Shown here: positions 1 to 10,800 of the stretch, in pieces | Layout of the letters: each line of letters begins with the position of its first letter | Position numbering within the stretch: position 1 is the stretch's first letter | Notes under the pieces: generated by a model | Seen by the model: the letters and a program-made list of their open reading frames with translations, nothing else | What the model was told of the DNA's origin: nothing | Databases searched by the model: none | Made by a program: the position numbers and the translations under genes | Assembly: GCA_033063855.1 (NCBI GenBank) | Contig: CP093830.1 | Location: 13,330,854 to 13,394,853 of the forward strand | Length of the DNA stretch: 64,000 nt | Reading direction: 5' to 3' | From: Smittia aterrima | Taxonomy: Eukaryota; Arthropoda; Insecta; Diptera; Chironomidae

Positions 1-600
1 CGGAGTTCTCTTTCAGCTTGGACGACCCGCGTCGATGATATTTTCTGCAGAAACGTTAATGAAGATTCTTCGGAAATGCAATAAAATGATAAAGTTCGCT
101 CATGGATCACAATCGTAACATGCACCACAGTCGAGTCCTTCATAAGCCATTTGCAAAGTCGATTCATTCGTCGGAACAAAATTGCTTTTTCCAAAAAGCG
201 AATAAATGAAAATCAAAACGCATTAAGAGCGTTGACGAAAGGATTTTGCTCGTGAATATTTCATAATCAATCAGAGGCTCTTAATCTGTTTGCAATTCAC
301 ACCATTAATCTCATTGCATTGTCATCAAATTGTGTTTGTCGCTCCAACCCTCGGAAAGATGACGACAAACAAGTGTACACACAATCGACCACGTATCATT
401 AAACAAAACACATCAAACGATACGAAACGAGAGCCGCTGAGAGCCACGGAAAATGATTTGAAACATCAAACGATTGAGAAAAGGCAAGTGCGATGTAGGT
501 TAGGCTCACTTCAGCATCAAATTATCGCGTGTCGTGCAAATGATAATGTAAATTCGAGCTCGCTTTGAAATGACAACAAATCGAATTACAATCCCCATGA
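1..600. repeat. Left arm of a large inverted repeat
   Basis: This stretch reappears in reverse complement at about 15,040-15,665. By eye the outer ~495 bases are almost identical, with a few substitutions and an 8-base indel near position 13. Inward from about 495 to 600 the match becomes patchy. The arm touches the window edge, so it may extend further left. The shared stretch contains a 60-70 codon open frame that is preserved simply because the DNA is duplicated; it resembles no protein I know. Confidence 0.9.
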
Positions 601-3060
601 GATATTTTTAGTGATGAGCTCCGTCACGAAATTCATCGAAACTCGAAGAGTATTTCGAAAATATTTAATTATTCTGGATAGCGAGAAGCAAACCACAAGC
701 CGGAAGTGCAATGCGATGAGTAATTCGACGATCGAACAAAGTTTTACGTTGCCAAGAGTTCTTCATTAATTGTAAACATCTTCGCGATCACTCATGCAAC
801 TTAATAAACTTCTTGTTTGAATAATTATTCCGAGACACTCTGCTTTACTTAAAATCGATAAATCAGCATAATATCACAAGCCAACATGATCCTTTCGACA
901 GGAACTTGTTCAATTAAGCGCGACAGCGAAATGTGTTACAGTTATTAATGAGATGACTTTGCAACACGATCGCAATCTGATCAAAGAAGTTCTTGAGTGA
1001 CGCAGGTTTGATATTTTTAACTGAAGCACTTTCATTACTTTTGAGTGCGACCAGGCGAAAGCAATTGACGAGCATCAATAAGAATTAAAGTCGCGACACA
1101 GCTGACAGCTGCGAAAAGAGTTTTTTTTTTGATCGCAAGATAACTTTATCAAGCTAAAAAGTGATTATTTTGCAGCTTGGACCCTTCGATGATTACTCAA
1201 TTTTTTCTTTTTCTTTTTCTCTCGAAGAAATTCCAAACAACGAAAACGATTAATTTTATTAATGGCCGACTCGTTGCTCATAAACTTTTTTGTACTTTGT
1301 AGGCGAATGAACATTTCATGTTACTTGACACCGTCGATCGATTATTTCATTCAACGGCGAAAAATTAGTTTATTTTAATTAGAAATTGCGAAGTCTCGAG
1401 AGGAACTAAGTCAATGGAATCATTGTTTATGTCTCACTCACTCGATAACGATTAAGCTCAAATATTTCGCTTCGGTCGTAGAGTCTCAAATTATTTTATC
1501 GACCAATTATAAACAGTTTGACGACAAAGTAAGTTTGTCGAGCGGAAATCATATTTTTCAACTTTGTTGTCGATTCTTTGAATGTCAAAACACTAAGATT
1601 TCATATTTTATTTGATTGTTCTCCTCCATTAGATCACAAACGATGCGATCAGTTTAACATAAACTCAATAAATTCCTTAATTTTCTCGAACCTGTTCTTT
1701 GCTAAACGAACCGAGAAATTATAATTTTAATTAAGAATCTCGTGAAGGCAAATTCGTGTAATGCTTTCGCTTCTTCTTAATATTTTTTAGCATGATCATC
1801 TTGTCGCATGCATAAATAAAATTTCAATGGAAGTGCCGAGATCATCTCAATGAATTTAATTTTATTCATTTTTAATTAATTGAAGAAATTCTCAACATAA
1901 AACCTTAAATTTATGACTCGAGGCATTCGCCATCGACTCTTAAATTATAAACTTACTTTCCTCAGTACGACGAAAGCTAATTTTAGTCATAGTTTAAAAC
2001 GAGCAAATGTTCATCACGCACGAATTGAAATTAAATGTCGTCAAGACTCTCTAACTCTCGTCGTTAAAGGCTGAACTGTCTTTACTTTGAATTCAAACAC
2101 GGAAATGAAATCGCATCAGTTCGATCACCTTGTTCATCTTGTATTGCATGCAAAATTTGCATCTTCATGTTCAACTCCTATTCAACAAGAGTCGGAGGGA
2201 AAAAAATTGAATTACAATGACAGAACATAATTGAAGATTACGCATCTTGAAGAGGAAAAAAATCTCCGCAATTTGAACCGTCTACTGTAAGTCGTTATTG
2301 TTATTCACCGCCAACAGTAACAATGAATAAAAAATGATTTATATATTGTGCGATTTTTATGAATTATGATACTTTAAATAAATTAAAGTGGCTCGGTTGT
2401 TACTTGATTTGCGTTGCGCTTATTTGCAAGATTAAACTGAAAGTGAGACTCAGACAGTTGCTTATGATGAATGTCTGTCCATGCAAAAGATCTTTCGTTG
2501 CGTTGGAGAATATGTTTGAGCTAGAGCGAGTGTAGGAGAAAGCTAATTTACCACAATCACGCAATTTGGGATCGTAATCTTCACTTCATGCTTGGCACAG
2601 CTAATTCTTGCACGATTTTGTCATCAATTACAATTGACGCTGTGTCGAGAGTTTAAACTATAATTGTGCAATTGCAATGCACGCGCTTATTTTTCTCTGC
2701 TATTTATTACATTGAATCCGACCACCAGCTTAAAAATAAATTCTTATTCAGATTGAGAACTTGAAAGATCACAGATTACCGTTCACTTCTAATAAATAAT
2801 GAAACGACAAATTTACATTTTTATAAGGTTTGTCTCTTAATGAAAAGATCATAAACTACGTTCAGCTTTGAGTTATTTCCTTGACTTGGGAAGGAGAAAT
2901 TTCCTTTGTATGTAGTTCTTGAACGAATCAAGTTTAATAATAGACAAACGTGAAACTTGTGTTGAACAATGAATGCTTCAAATTGTAATTCAAAACTCAA
3001 TTAATTTCAATTAAATGCATTCTTAGCTTTGATTAATTGATAACAATGCGTTACTTTTAT
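601..3060. other. Intergenic, no gene seen
   Basis: AT-rich sequence with stops in all frames. I see no spliced coding pattern, RNA gene or mobile element in it. It lies just inside the left arm of the inverted repeat. Confidence 0.5.
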
Positions 3061-3074
3061 AATCTTTCTGCAGT

Positions 3075-3245
3075 AACTTTGAATTTATAAGAATTAGAAA
3101 CAAGTTTTAAGATTACTTAAGTCATCAGACGTTCTAATACGGCTTGAATCATTTTCACACCGATTGCATAATCCAATCGAACGCGTGATCAATAAATTTA
3201 AGCAATTTCTTGTCTCTTTGAGTTACAATGGTAATTTGCTTGATA
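3075..3245 (+). repeat. Diverged direct repeat, copy 1
   Basis: Pairs with 7,070-7,185 in the same orientation. Both contain an 'aaacaagttt(t/c)aagattac' block, an 'aatcagAGGTTCTAA'-like block and 'tctctttgagttaca' followed by 'atttgcttga'. The two copies bracket the repeat-rich patch and the 2 kb terminal-inverted-repeat element, so the whole 3.2-7.1 kb interval may be inserted material. Similarity was judged by eye. Confidence 0.5.
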
Positions 3246-3299
3246 CTATCCAACGTGAACCTTCTCAAGCCAAATATAAGATCACAACAACATCAGTTC

Positions 3300-4900
3300 A
3301 ATGTTGGACAATCACTTTGTTTTATTATATTATATTAATCTAAATATATATTTTGCTAAACAATTATGTTATTATATTATATATTCATAGTGTATATTGC
3401 GTTGAATTGGGCTGTACGGGACAAAAATATTAGATCAGTTTAAATGCTTTTTCTCCATTAAATGCTTTTTTAATTTTTTAACACTTAAAATTTCTTGCTT
3501 TGAGGTTAATGGGTCTCAATGCTTGGCTCCATGTTTGTTTCGTTGTATATCGAAATCTGTCTATTATTTCTCGTCTAATAATATATTATATCTTTATGTT
3601 ACTATAAAATTATATTATATTGTTATAGCGTATGTTGTTGAGTTAAAATGTGCTGTGATTTCTTTAGCAATGTGGTTGTCTGACTGTGAGAAGCTCGGGA
3701 TGTGCAAGTTGATCCAGTCTATGTTAAAGAGTCATCTCAACGCTTATCTCGCATTGTTTCTCAATGGGTATACGCGACAATAAGAATTTCCGTACAAACC
3801 GGCGGAAAATCTTATAACTTCCAAACCAACAAAAGATCTCATGACTTCATGGATCACGTCCCCGCTGAAATAGCACAAAAGATTCGAAGCTGATGTTTAT
3901 GTCATCAGGGGACGAGACGTCGGAAATGTTTCCATCAGTTTCATTATTGTGATCTTCGGACATAAAATTCTTTCGCTTTTTATTTCGTATTGGTTCGTAA
4001 AGCTTTCATGGTTCTTAAATCGCTTTGATGATCGCTTTCACGTTTCAGACCTTGTCCTATATTTCGCGATCTTAAGTTTCCAAAAAGAACTTTTCTATGA
4101 ATACGGGATCATTAAAAGGAAAAGACAATTCATCTGCAACATCATTGACTTGCTCAATTGGTTTCGAATTACTTGCATCTGCAACATCATTGACTTGATC
4201 AATTGGTCCCAAATCAATTTCAGATGATGAATTTCTCATTGTCATTGGCTCATTCTACTTCTTTGGAGAGAGTCCTTGCGAAACCACCTTTGCGGGATCG
4301 TGTGAACGGATGTTAATTGTTGATTTGATTTCACTGTTGAAGACTTAAGACTATTTATATGTGACAAAATTCTTTTAGATGTTGCTTGGTTGAATGCCGA
4401 AGCGAGACTGACAATACACCAAACGCGCGAATCTACTCAAGCCAAATTCAAGACCAACAGAAAGTTGAACAGTTACTTTCATTTTTGGCTCTGGTATCTG
4501 GAATGAGATACAAATTGTCTTTTGGTCATTTTTTTGCTGCAGGTTTGACATGAAACCATCATATGGATCCATTTGTGCTTAGCGTAGTTGCTTTTAGTCA
4601 TCGTTTTGTGACAATTTGATACGCCAATATAACACCTTTTTGTTCTTGAATGTCTCGTTGCACAAATCGCATTGATTGGTTATTATATTATATATTTATA
4701 CTATAACTATATAATAACCGTTAAAGTGTATATTTTTGAGTTGGAATAGGCTGAGAATACTTTGGCAGTGTGTTTGCTTCAGCAAGTTGATCCAGTCTAT
4801 GTTAAAGAGTCTTCTCAACGCTTTTTTCGCAATGTTTCTTAATCCTTCACACTCCCTCAATTTGTTGGTCAGGCGTACGATTGGTTTATGCAATCGGTTA
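3300..4900. repeat. Degenerate internally repeated patch
   Basis: Runs of TATATTATAT followed by a 'gtgtat(a/g)ttg..gttgagtt' motif occur near 3,390, 3,630 and 4,730. A 'gttgatccagtctatgttaa' block occurs at about 3,709 and again at about 4,786, each followed by similar sequence for ~60 bases. The blocks sit in short open frames (for example 3,702-3,893) that match each other only partly. This looks like a decayed repeated element; its class cannot be told from the sequence. Confidence 0.45.
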
Positions 4901-4995
4901 GATTGATGGTTTTAAGCGTTGTCAATAATTTGAGAGCATCGATTTTCCTCTTGTGAAATTGTTACCAGGTTTCTAGCTTTAACGACAGAATTCCG

Positions 4996-5024
4996 TTAGA
5001 GTGACTAATGTTTCATTGCGATAA
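4996..5024 (+). repeat. Left terminal inverted repeat
   Basis: Pairs with 6,984-7,012 with a single A/G mismatch at the ninth base. A second, shorter copy of the inner motif follows directly at about 5,025-5,042. Confidence 0.7.
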
Positions 5025-5593
5025 ATGTTTCATTGCGGTAATTGGCTTGGGTTCCACAATTTTCATAAATTAGCTTCTTATAATTTATAAACTTCGAAAG
5101 TTGTATTTTTTTCCCGTAAAACTGATAGATCTTCTATCAGAATTGACAATCCGGATTTCATAAATGTCTTCGCCAAAGTCAGAATAAATTACCAAAGTTG
5201 GAGTTTTGTTTTCCACAGCAAAAAAAGAAAAAAAAAAAAAATTTCCGTCACGGATTTTTCATTGTGTGAAAACATTATGGTAAAACCTTTGATATATTTC
5301 AGTTCCATATTTATCATAGAACGTTGTCATTACTTTTAATTTGCGACTTTATAAAGTTAATTAGCACTTATAATGATTTCTTGATCAACGCAGTAAAAAC
5401 TTAGATCATTGCGGTAGCAAATTTTGCTTTTAAAACAAGAAAAAGTCGGTTACGAAAAAAACTTGGCAAAACTTAGCAAAACCGAGCAAGTCAGTAAACA
5501 AACTAAAAGTAAATCGAAATATTAAAAACAAATCGAGTTTAAAGCTTGAAAATGGATTGTTTAGAATGCGTGATTGAATAAGTCTCATCCGAG

Positions 5594-5835
5594 ATGTCTA
5601 TCAAAGAATTTAAAGTGAATCCAGGTAAGAACTTCAAAACGAAAAACAAAAAAATATTAATCTAAAAACTTTTATTTCAGATCCAGTTCCATGAAGACAG
5701 CTAAGAACAGGAAACGAGAAGCCGACACTTCAACGATGGATTTCAAGTCAGCAAGAAAAGAGGAAGACCAGCAAAAGCATCGATTTAGTCATTTTCAAAC
5801 TGTTAGCCATCAAAATTTGCTGAAAACTGAATAAA
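5594..5835 (+). other. Small two-exon transcription-unit-like structure inside the 2 kb element
   Basis: An ATG at 5,594 opens a short frame to a good donor (ccaG|GTAAGA, 5,624/5,625). A 56-base intron ends in TTTATTTCAG at 5,680, and an AATAAA signal lies at 5,830-5,835. The spliced frame from 5,594 stops after about 14 codons. Another frame of exon 2, starting at an ATG just inside it, encodes a basic peptide of about 47 residues. The intron and signal look genuine, the coding content does not. It could be a decayed gene or a non-coding transcript. Confidence 0.3.
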
Positions 5836-5875
5836 AGTCACCGAAAACATTTAATTTTCTATTGTAAACAAAATT

Positions 5876-6477
5876 CTTTTTATTCGGAAACATTAAAACA
5901 CTTGGTCATATTTCAGCTCTTCCAATTGACACCTGTAAAGAAAAAGACAAAAAAGCATTAGTAAAGTCTATCTCCAGATCACAAAAGTTAAGAAAAAATC
6001 GGCCAGCGGTCTTGTACAAAGGTGGTTTTCAAATTACTATGCCAGCTGATGATTTCTTCACTTTTATTAATTTTTCACTCACTCTACTTACTTCTCGTAG
6101 TCCCATGATGCTTCCTAATGTTGCTGCTGGTGATTCAATGTCGTTCCGATGATGTTCTGTTCGCTGAGACTCAAATTCTTCTTTGCTCGTCCTCTCCGCC
6201 TAAAAAATAAACAAAAATTAGTAAGAAAACCTCGAAAAGAAGATGAAACTCACCTAATATTGCTTCCTTCTGCTGAAACTGTCGCTCCGGTGTCCTTTCC
6301 GATGTTATTTCGCTTGCTGAAACCCCAAATGTTGATTCTCCTTCAACACCTGAAAAGAAATAAAAAAATTTAGTTATAAAACTCAGACGGAAGATGAAAC
6401 TTACCATTCTTTGAACTCTGCTGGTATCGCTGCTTCTTTTCATCAACTTTATGTAGCTTCCCGGCACTCATTTCCAT
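5876..6477 (-). pseudogene. Four-exon small gene or gene remnant inside the 2 kb element
   Basis: Reading the minus strand, exons are 6,477-6,405, 6,349-6,254, 6,199-6,092 and from 5,932, with clean GTAAG/GTGAG donors and TTTCAG/TTTTAG/TTACAG acceptors. AATAAA lies at about 5,880. Exons 1-2 encode a polar, Gln/Glu/Ser-rich peptide starting MEMSAGK. The required phase makes exon 3 stop after about nine codons (ending EDEQRRI). Exon 3 and exon 4 are fully open together in a different phase. So either the protein is only about 65 residues or a one-base shift has broken a longer gene. No family recognised. Confidence 0.4.
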
Positions 6478-6983
6478 CGAATTAGAAGTTTTAATTTCAT
6501 TGTTTATTTTTTTCACTTGACACAAGACGAAATAATAAAAAATAACTTTTTGGACTTATTATTCATTTTAGAACTTCCACTTTGCTTTGCTTTCAATTTT
6601 GCCATCACTAACAATTGATTTTAAGTTTCACTTAACACTTTCATCGCGAATTCACTTCAATTTTTCTTAATTTAATTCTGAGTTGATAATTTTTCATCGC
6701 AGTAAAAATAAACCGACAAAATAAATTTGAAAAACTGAGCTCCTTAGTTTGCCCAGTTTTCCCATACACAATGATCAATGTGTTTATCGCAGTGATTCAA
6801 GTGTGTATCGCAAGTGTTCAATGTGTTACGTTTAGTTAATTTGTGGCGGCCGCGTTAGAGATTAATTTTTTTAAACAGTTGATTCGCATTCACAAGACTT
6901 CAAGCACTTAAATAAACTTTAAATATGTAAAATATCCGATATATGGAAAAAGTTATTAGATGCCGAAGTTTAAAATGACAAAA

Positions 6984-7012
6984 TTATCGCAATGAAACAT
7001 TAGCCACTCTAA
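6984..7012 (-). repeat. Right terminal inverted repeat
   Basis: Reverse complement of 4,996-5,024 with one mismatch; marks the right edge of the candidate element. Confidence 0.7.
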
Positions 7013-7069
7013 TTTTAAGAAAAAGAATTTTACAAAAGTTGAATGATTTATCTCACTTGGTTTGCAATG

Positions 7070-7185
7070 TAAGTTTCAATTTATAGAAATAAAAACAAGT
7101 TTCAAGATTACTAAAGTAATCAGAGGTTCTAAGCATTAACCATTCCCAGTCTCTTTGAGTTACATTGTTGATTTGCTTGAGGTTT
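7070..7185 (+). repeat. Diverged direct repeat, copy 2
   Basis: Same-orientation partner of 3,075-3,245, starting about 60 bases outside the right terminal inverted repeat of the 2 kb element. Confidence 0.5.
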
Positions 7186-7595
7186 TTTATTTCTCGCTAG
7201 ATTTGCATTTTGCCTTGACAAGTCTCGTAAGGACTTACGATTGGAATTATGATTCATAAATGCGTTCAACTGGAGCGAAATTTTTTATGAAGTCATTAAC
7301 GTTTTCTTCTACAATTTTATTGACGAGGGTTGGAAGTCTTCAACTTGAAGAAGAAATTCATAAAGAAAATTTCTCGTAAATTCTAAAGTTTTATTGCAAT
7401 TCCATGATCTTGAAAGTTATAAGGAGTAGACTCTGATCGTAGACTCTCAATCGTAGCTCCAAGTTAAATTAAATCCATGGAAAGAATTAAATTTGTTTAT
7501 TGAATAAAATTGATTGAAACGAATGGCAATAATAATTAATGTGTCTTGGGAATGAATTTTAAATTCAAATTCGAAATGCAACTCAGAGAGCGAAC

Positions 7596-7850
7596 ATTTT
7601 AAAGAACGAGGTGTGACGTGAAATGAAAAACAAATCGCAAAGTATCATCGTTAAGAGCGTACAATAGTTTTAATGTTTCGCAGTTTTTTACGATTCCAAG
7701 ATCATAAAATTCCATGAAAGAGCTTGCAGTGTCATAAAAAACTTAAAGCAACGATGAGAAATGAGAAAACACTGAAAGTCGTCGAGGAAATAAGAGAGAA
7801 TAATAAAACTAATTTTGTTTGGTCTGCTTCCATGCAGCAACAACAACACT
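7596..7850 (+). repeat. Direct repeat of about 250 bases, copy 1
   Basis: Aligns in the same orientation with 16,077-16,320. Both begin with 'ttaaagaacgaggtgt(g/a)acg', pass through 'gttaagagcg(t/c)acaatagttt' and end near 'ttggtctgcttccatg'. Divergence and small indels are obvious by eye. A 63-codon frame overlaps it but is not conserved in the second copy, so I do not call it coding. Confidence 0.7.
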
Positions 7851-10800
7851 TTCATTCTCGTTGTGTATTCAACATAGCTTCGTCATTTCGTCATAGTTTG
7901 AAGCAATGGAAATGAGAATCTTCGACGCAACAGATCGGAGAAGGAAGATTCAATACTTAAAGCTGATTTTCTGAAACTTTACAGCTGTCTCAGTCTTTCT
8001 AAGCTCATAAAAAAACTTTCTCAATTGTTCTCACCTTTCTACGAGACTTCTACGGGTGCTTTTAAGCTTTTTTAATGTCTGCAGTTTGCAGTTTTCATCA
8101 ACCCGACATTTTAAGCTCGATTTCTGGAATAAATTGTAAAATAATGTCATTAAACTTAATCTTTCTCCATAAAACTTAAGTTCCCTCGCCGAGAGTAGTA
8201 AATTTTAAATTATAGGATTTCTTGAGGGGCCGGGACAGAACATTTGATCAGCAAATGCATTCAAAGTTGTTAAAGAGGTTTATTGCGATAGCAGAAATAG
8301 TTTTCTTGGACTTCGCGGCGAGTGCAATTAGATGGACATGAGAGAGTGTCTCAGAGGAAAAGAAAAATGTTTTTTGAGAAGTTTAAAGAAAGTTTTTGTT
8401 ACTTAAATAAATTGACTCACTTCAGAAGTCAATCTCACGACGTAGTCAACGATCAACTCCTCTAACATCAACAATTTCCAATCCTCATCATAATCTTTTG
8501 AAAAGTTCTAAACTTTTGCAAGAGCATCAAAAATTCTCCGATAAAGACTCAAACATTCTCCGTTTTTGGATTATACACGATTTTATGAGAAATTTTAACG
8601 ATACTCATATATGAGTTTTATTAGTTTTTGGTTTCAGTTTCGATGCGCTCGCTTTTGAAATGACTTTTACGATAAAATTCTGTGCATTTTGTAAACAAAT
8701 TTTACGATTTCAATCATCGTCGTCGTCTAGTTTGGAAGACCGAAACGAGAAGCTGCAAATGGCAATTAAACCCTTTTACGCAAATTTGTTTTTGCAGAAA
8801 TTTTTATTAATCGTTAACATGTCATAATGGATCATAAACTTTTTTTTTGTCTCTTCATCGCTGACGGCTGAAACATTATTCGCCTCAAGTTTGTCTCTGC
8901 CGTTTTATTGCTGATTTTGTCGAGGAAATTGTGAAGTGATCGGAAGTGGAATACTTTGTTGCTGGGCGAGCACGGAAAGATTTAACGACGCCTGGATTTC
9001 ATAAGAAAAAAATATTCCATCGGAGGGACATGAACGAGAAATTGATTGAGAACGTTTTCAGAAGTCGTAAAAAATCTGCAGACTGAAAAACGTTGCTTCG
9101 AAGCATTTCTTGGAATTGTTTCGGCGCGAGAAAACGAAATTCAGCACGCAAATAACTTTGAATCGTTTGATTTATAAGTAACGGAGTTTGTCCAGTCTTT
9201 AATTTGGCAGGAATGCAAATGATAACTGCAGCACGAAATCTTCTGTTCACACACAAACAAAAAGAAAACAGCGAAGTGGAACGAGTCGCTTAACAATAAA
9301 ATAATTCAATCTGAGAAGGGTTGCATCTCAGTTAATAGACGCTGTCACTTTTAATATTATTTAGTTGCATAAACAAGACGAGGACAAGACGGAGACAAAA
9401 GAATAAATTGCTGTTCTCAATTGACCTCGTAACCTGCACGAAAATGAGAAAGAGACTTCAATATACGATGACACAGCTTCTTGTCGATCGTTCTCTGTCG
9501 TAATAAACGTGAGATATGTGATTTTATTAACGCATCTCTGCTCCAGCTGCGACCTTTCATTCATAACTCAAAATATTTTATTTTCACTTTAAACTCTCAG
9601 GAACCTTTAAAACATTTCTCAGGTTGAGATCGCCAGAAGCGACGTCGAATAATTTTATTTTACGACATTAATTGATATTTATTGTTAAAGATGGAACACG
9701 ATTCAAAATTAACTATTAATTCAACAAATTAATTGCGAAAACGATTTTATGCTCTCACGCCTCACACAATTAACTACATTTATGTAATTCTGCTTTTCAA
9801 TCAAAGCTGAAGCTTCGGAAAATGGAAGCAAAAGGGAAATGAGAATATAAAATAGTTTCACAGGCTGTGAGAGAACGAAGAATGTTTATTTCGTGACGGA
9901 ACCTGCAGCTAAAACATAAAAGCGATGATACTAAGTCGTAAAGCATCTCGTGCTGCGGTGCTGCGTTGTCATAGACGAAAACTGGAACAAAGAAATCGAT
10001 GTTTCTTATGAGAAAGGCGTTCCAAGTTCTCATTGGACCTCACAATCATCAACCCCACCCCAAACAACATGAAAGAAACATTCTGGAACAAAACATAGAA
10101 AAGAGTTTTTATTGAGGCTCAAAGTATAGACACAAAAATATTTTTCTTAATTTAAGTTGTCAAAAACAATGAATTATTCTGCGTTGAATTAATTCTCAAG
10201 TACGAAACATGCATCAGCAGTTAGATTTATGAGCTTAGACATGAAATAATTTAGCTCATTTGATTTCATTCGCCAAGATTTCTTCAAACGACGACGACGC
10301 TAAGAATCAAAGCAAGAAATCGCGGATTTATTAATAAATTGGAGCAGTTCGAAATGTTGTCGCAGAAATTAATAAATTGTGACTTCAAGTTTCCCGATAT
10401 TTTACAAGAATTTATTCATGCTTATAAAATGTAGCTAATTAATTGTACAAGAGCTGAAACATTATAAATAGAATCATTGCGACATACATTTTGGTTTGAT
10501 CTGTTTTATTTCAAACAAAAAGAGACTTGGAGTGACTTCTCGTCCCTTCGGAATCAATTTCAAGTCACGTACGTTCAATTTAAAGACAAGTTCATATTTT
10601 TTTTTATTTTTTCCAAATGAATTTAAATTTAAAATAAATCGCAGAGATTGATTTTACCTTGTCGAACTAAATTACCTGAAAAAAAAAACAATTCAACAAA
10701 ATATTTTTTTGTTTTTTGATTTGTGTATTTGGGGAAATGTCATTTTGCGGTAAACAAAAAATTCGGCACAATCCCGATGCCAAATTAAATCGGCGTGATG

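Larger units (their letters stand above)
4996..7012. mobile_element. Candidate DNA transposon with 29-base terminal inverted repeats, no transposase seen
   Basis: Bases 4,996-5,024 and 6,984-7,012 are inverted repeats of 29 bases with one mismatch. The shared core is CTAATGTTTCATTGCGATAA, preceded by TTAGAGTG(A/G). A TA lies symmetrically near both outer ends, which would fit a TA target duplication, though 'TTA' is also possible. Variants of ATTGCGATAA / ATCGCAGTgA recur as subterminal copies (about 5,030, 5,390, 6,695 and 6,790), as in many non-autonomous elements. The interior holds two convergent small spliced structures rather than a transposase. Superfamily is not assigned. Confidence 0.6.

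Noticed and set aside
290..568. Open frame shared with 15,092-15,367 on the other strand
   Set aside because: Identity follows from the DNA inverted repeat. The frame has no good start or splice context and no family similarity, and its end differs between copies.
3702..3893. Possible transposon protein remnant (VDPVYVKESSQR...)
   Set aside because: Repeated in part at about 4,786 but too short and degenerate to assign to any transposase or polyprotein.
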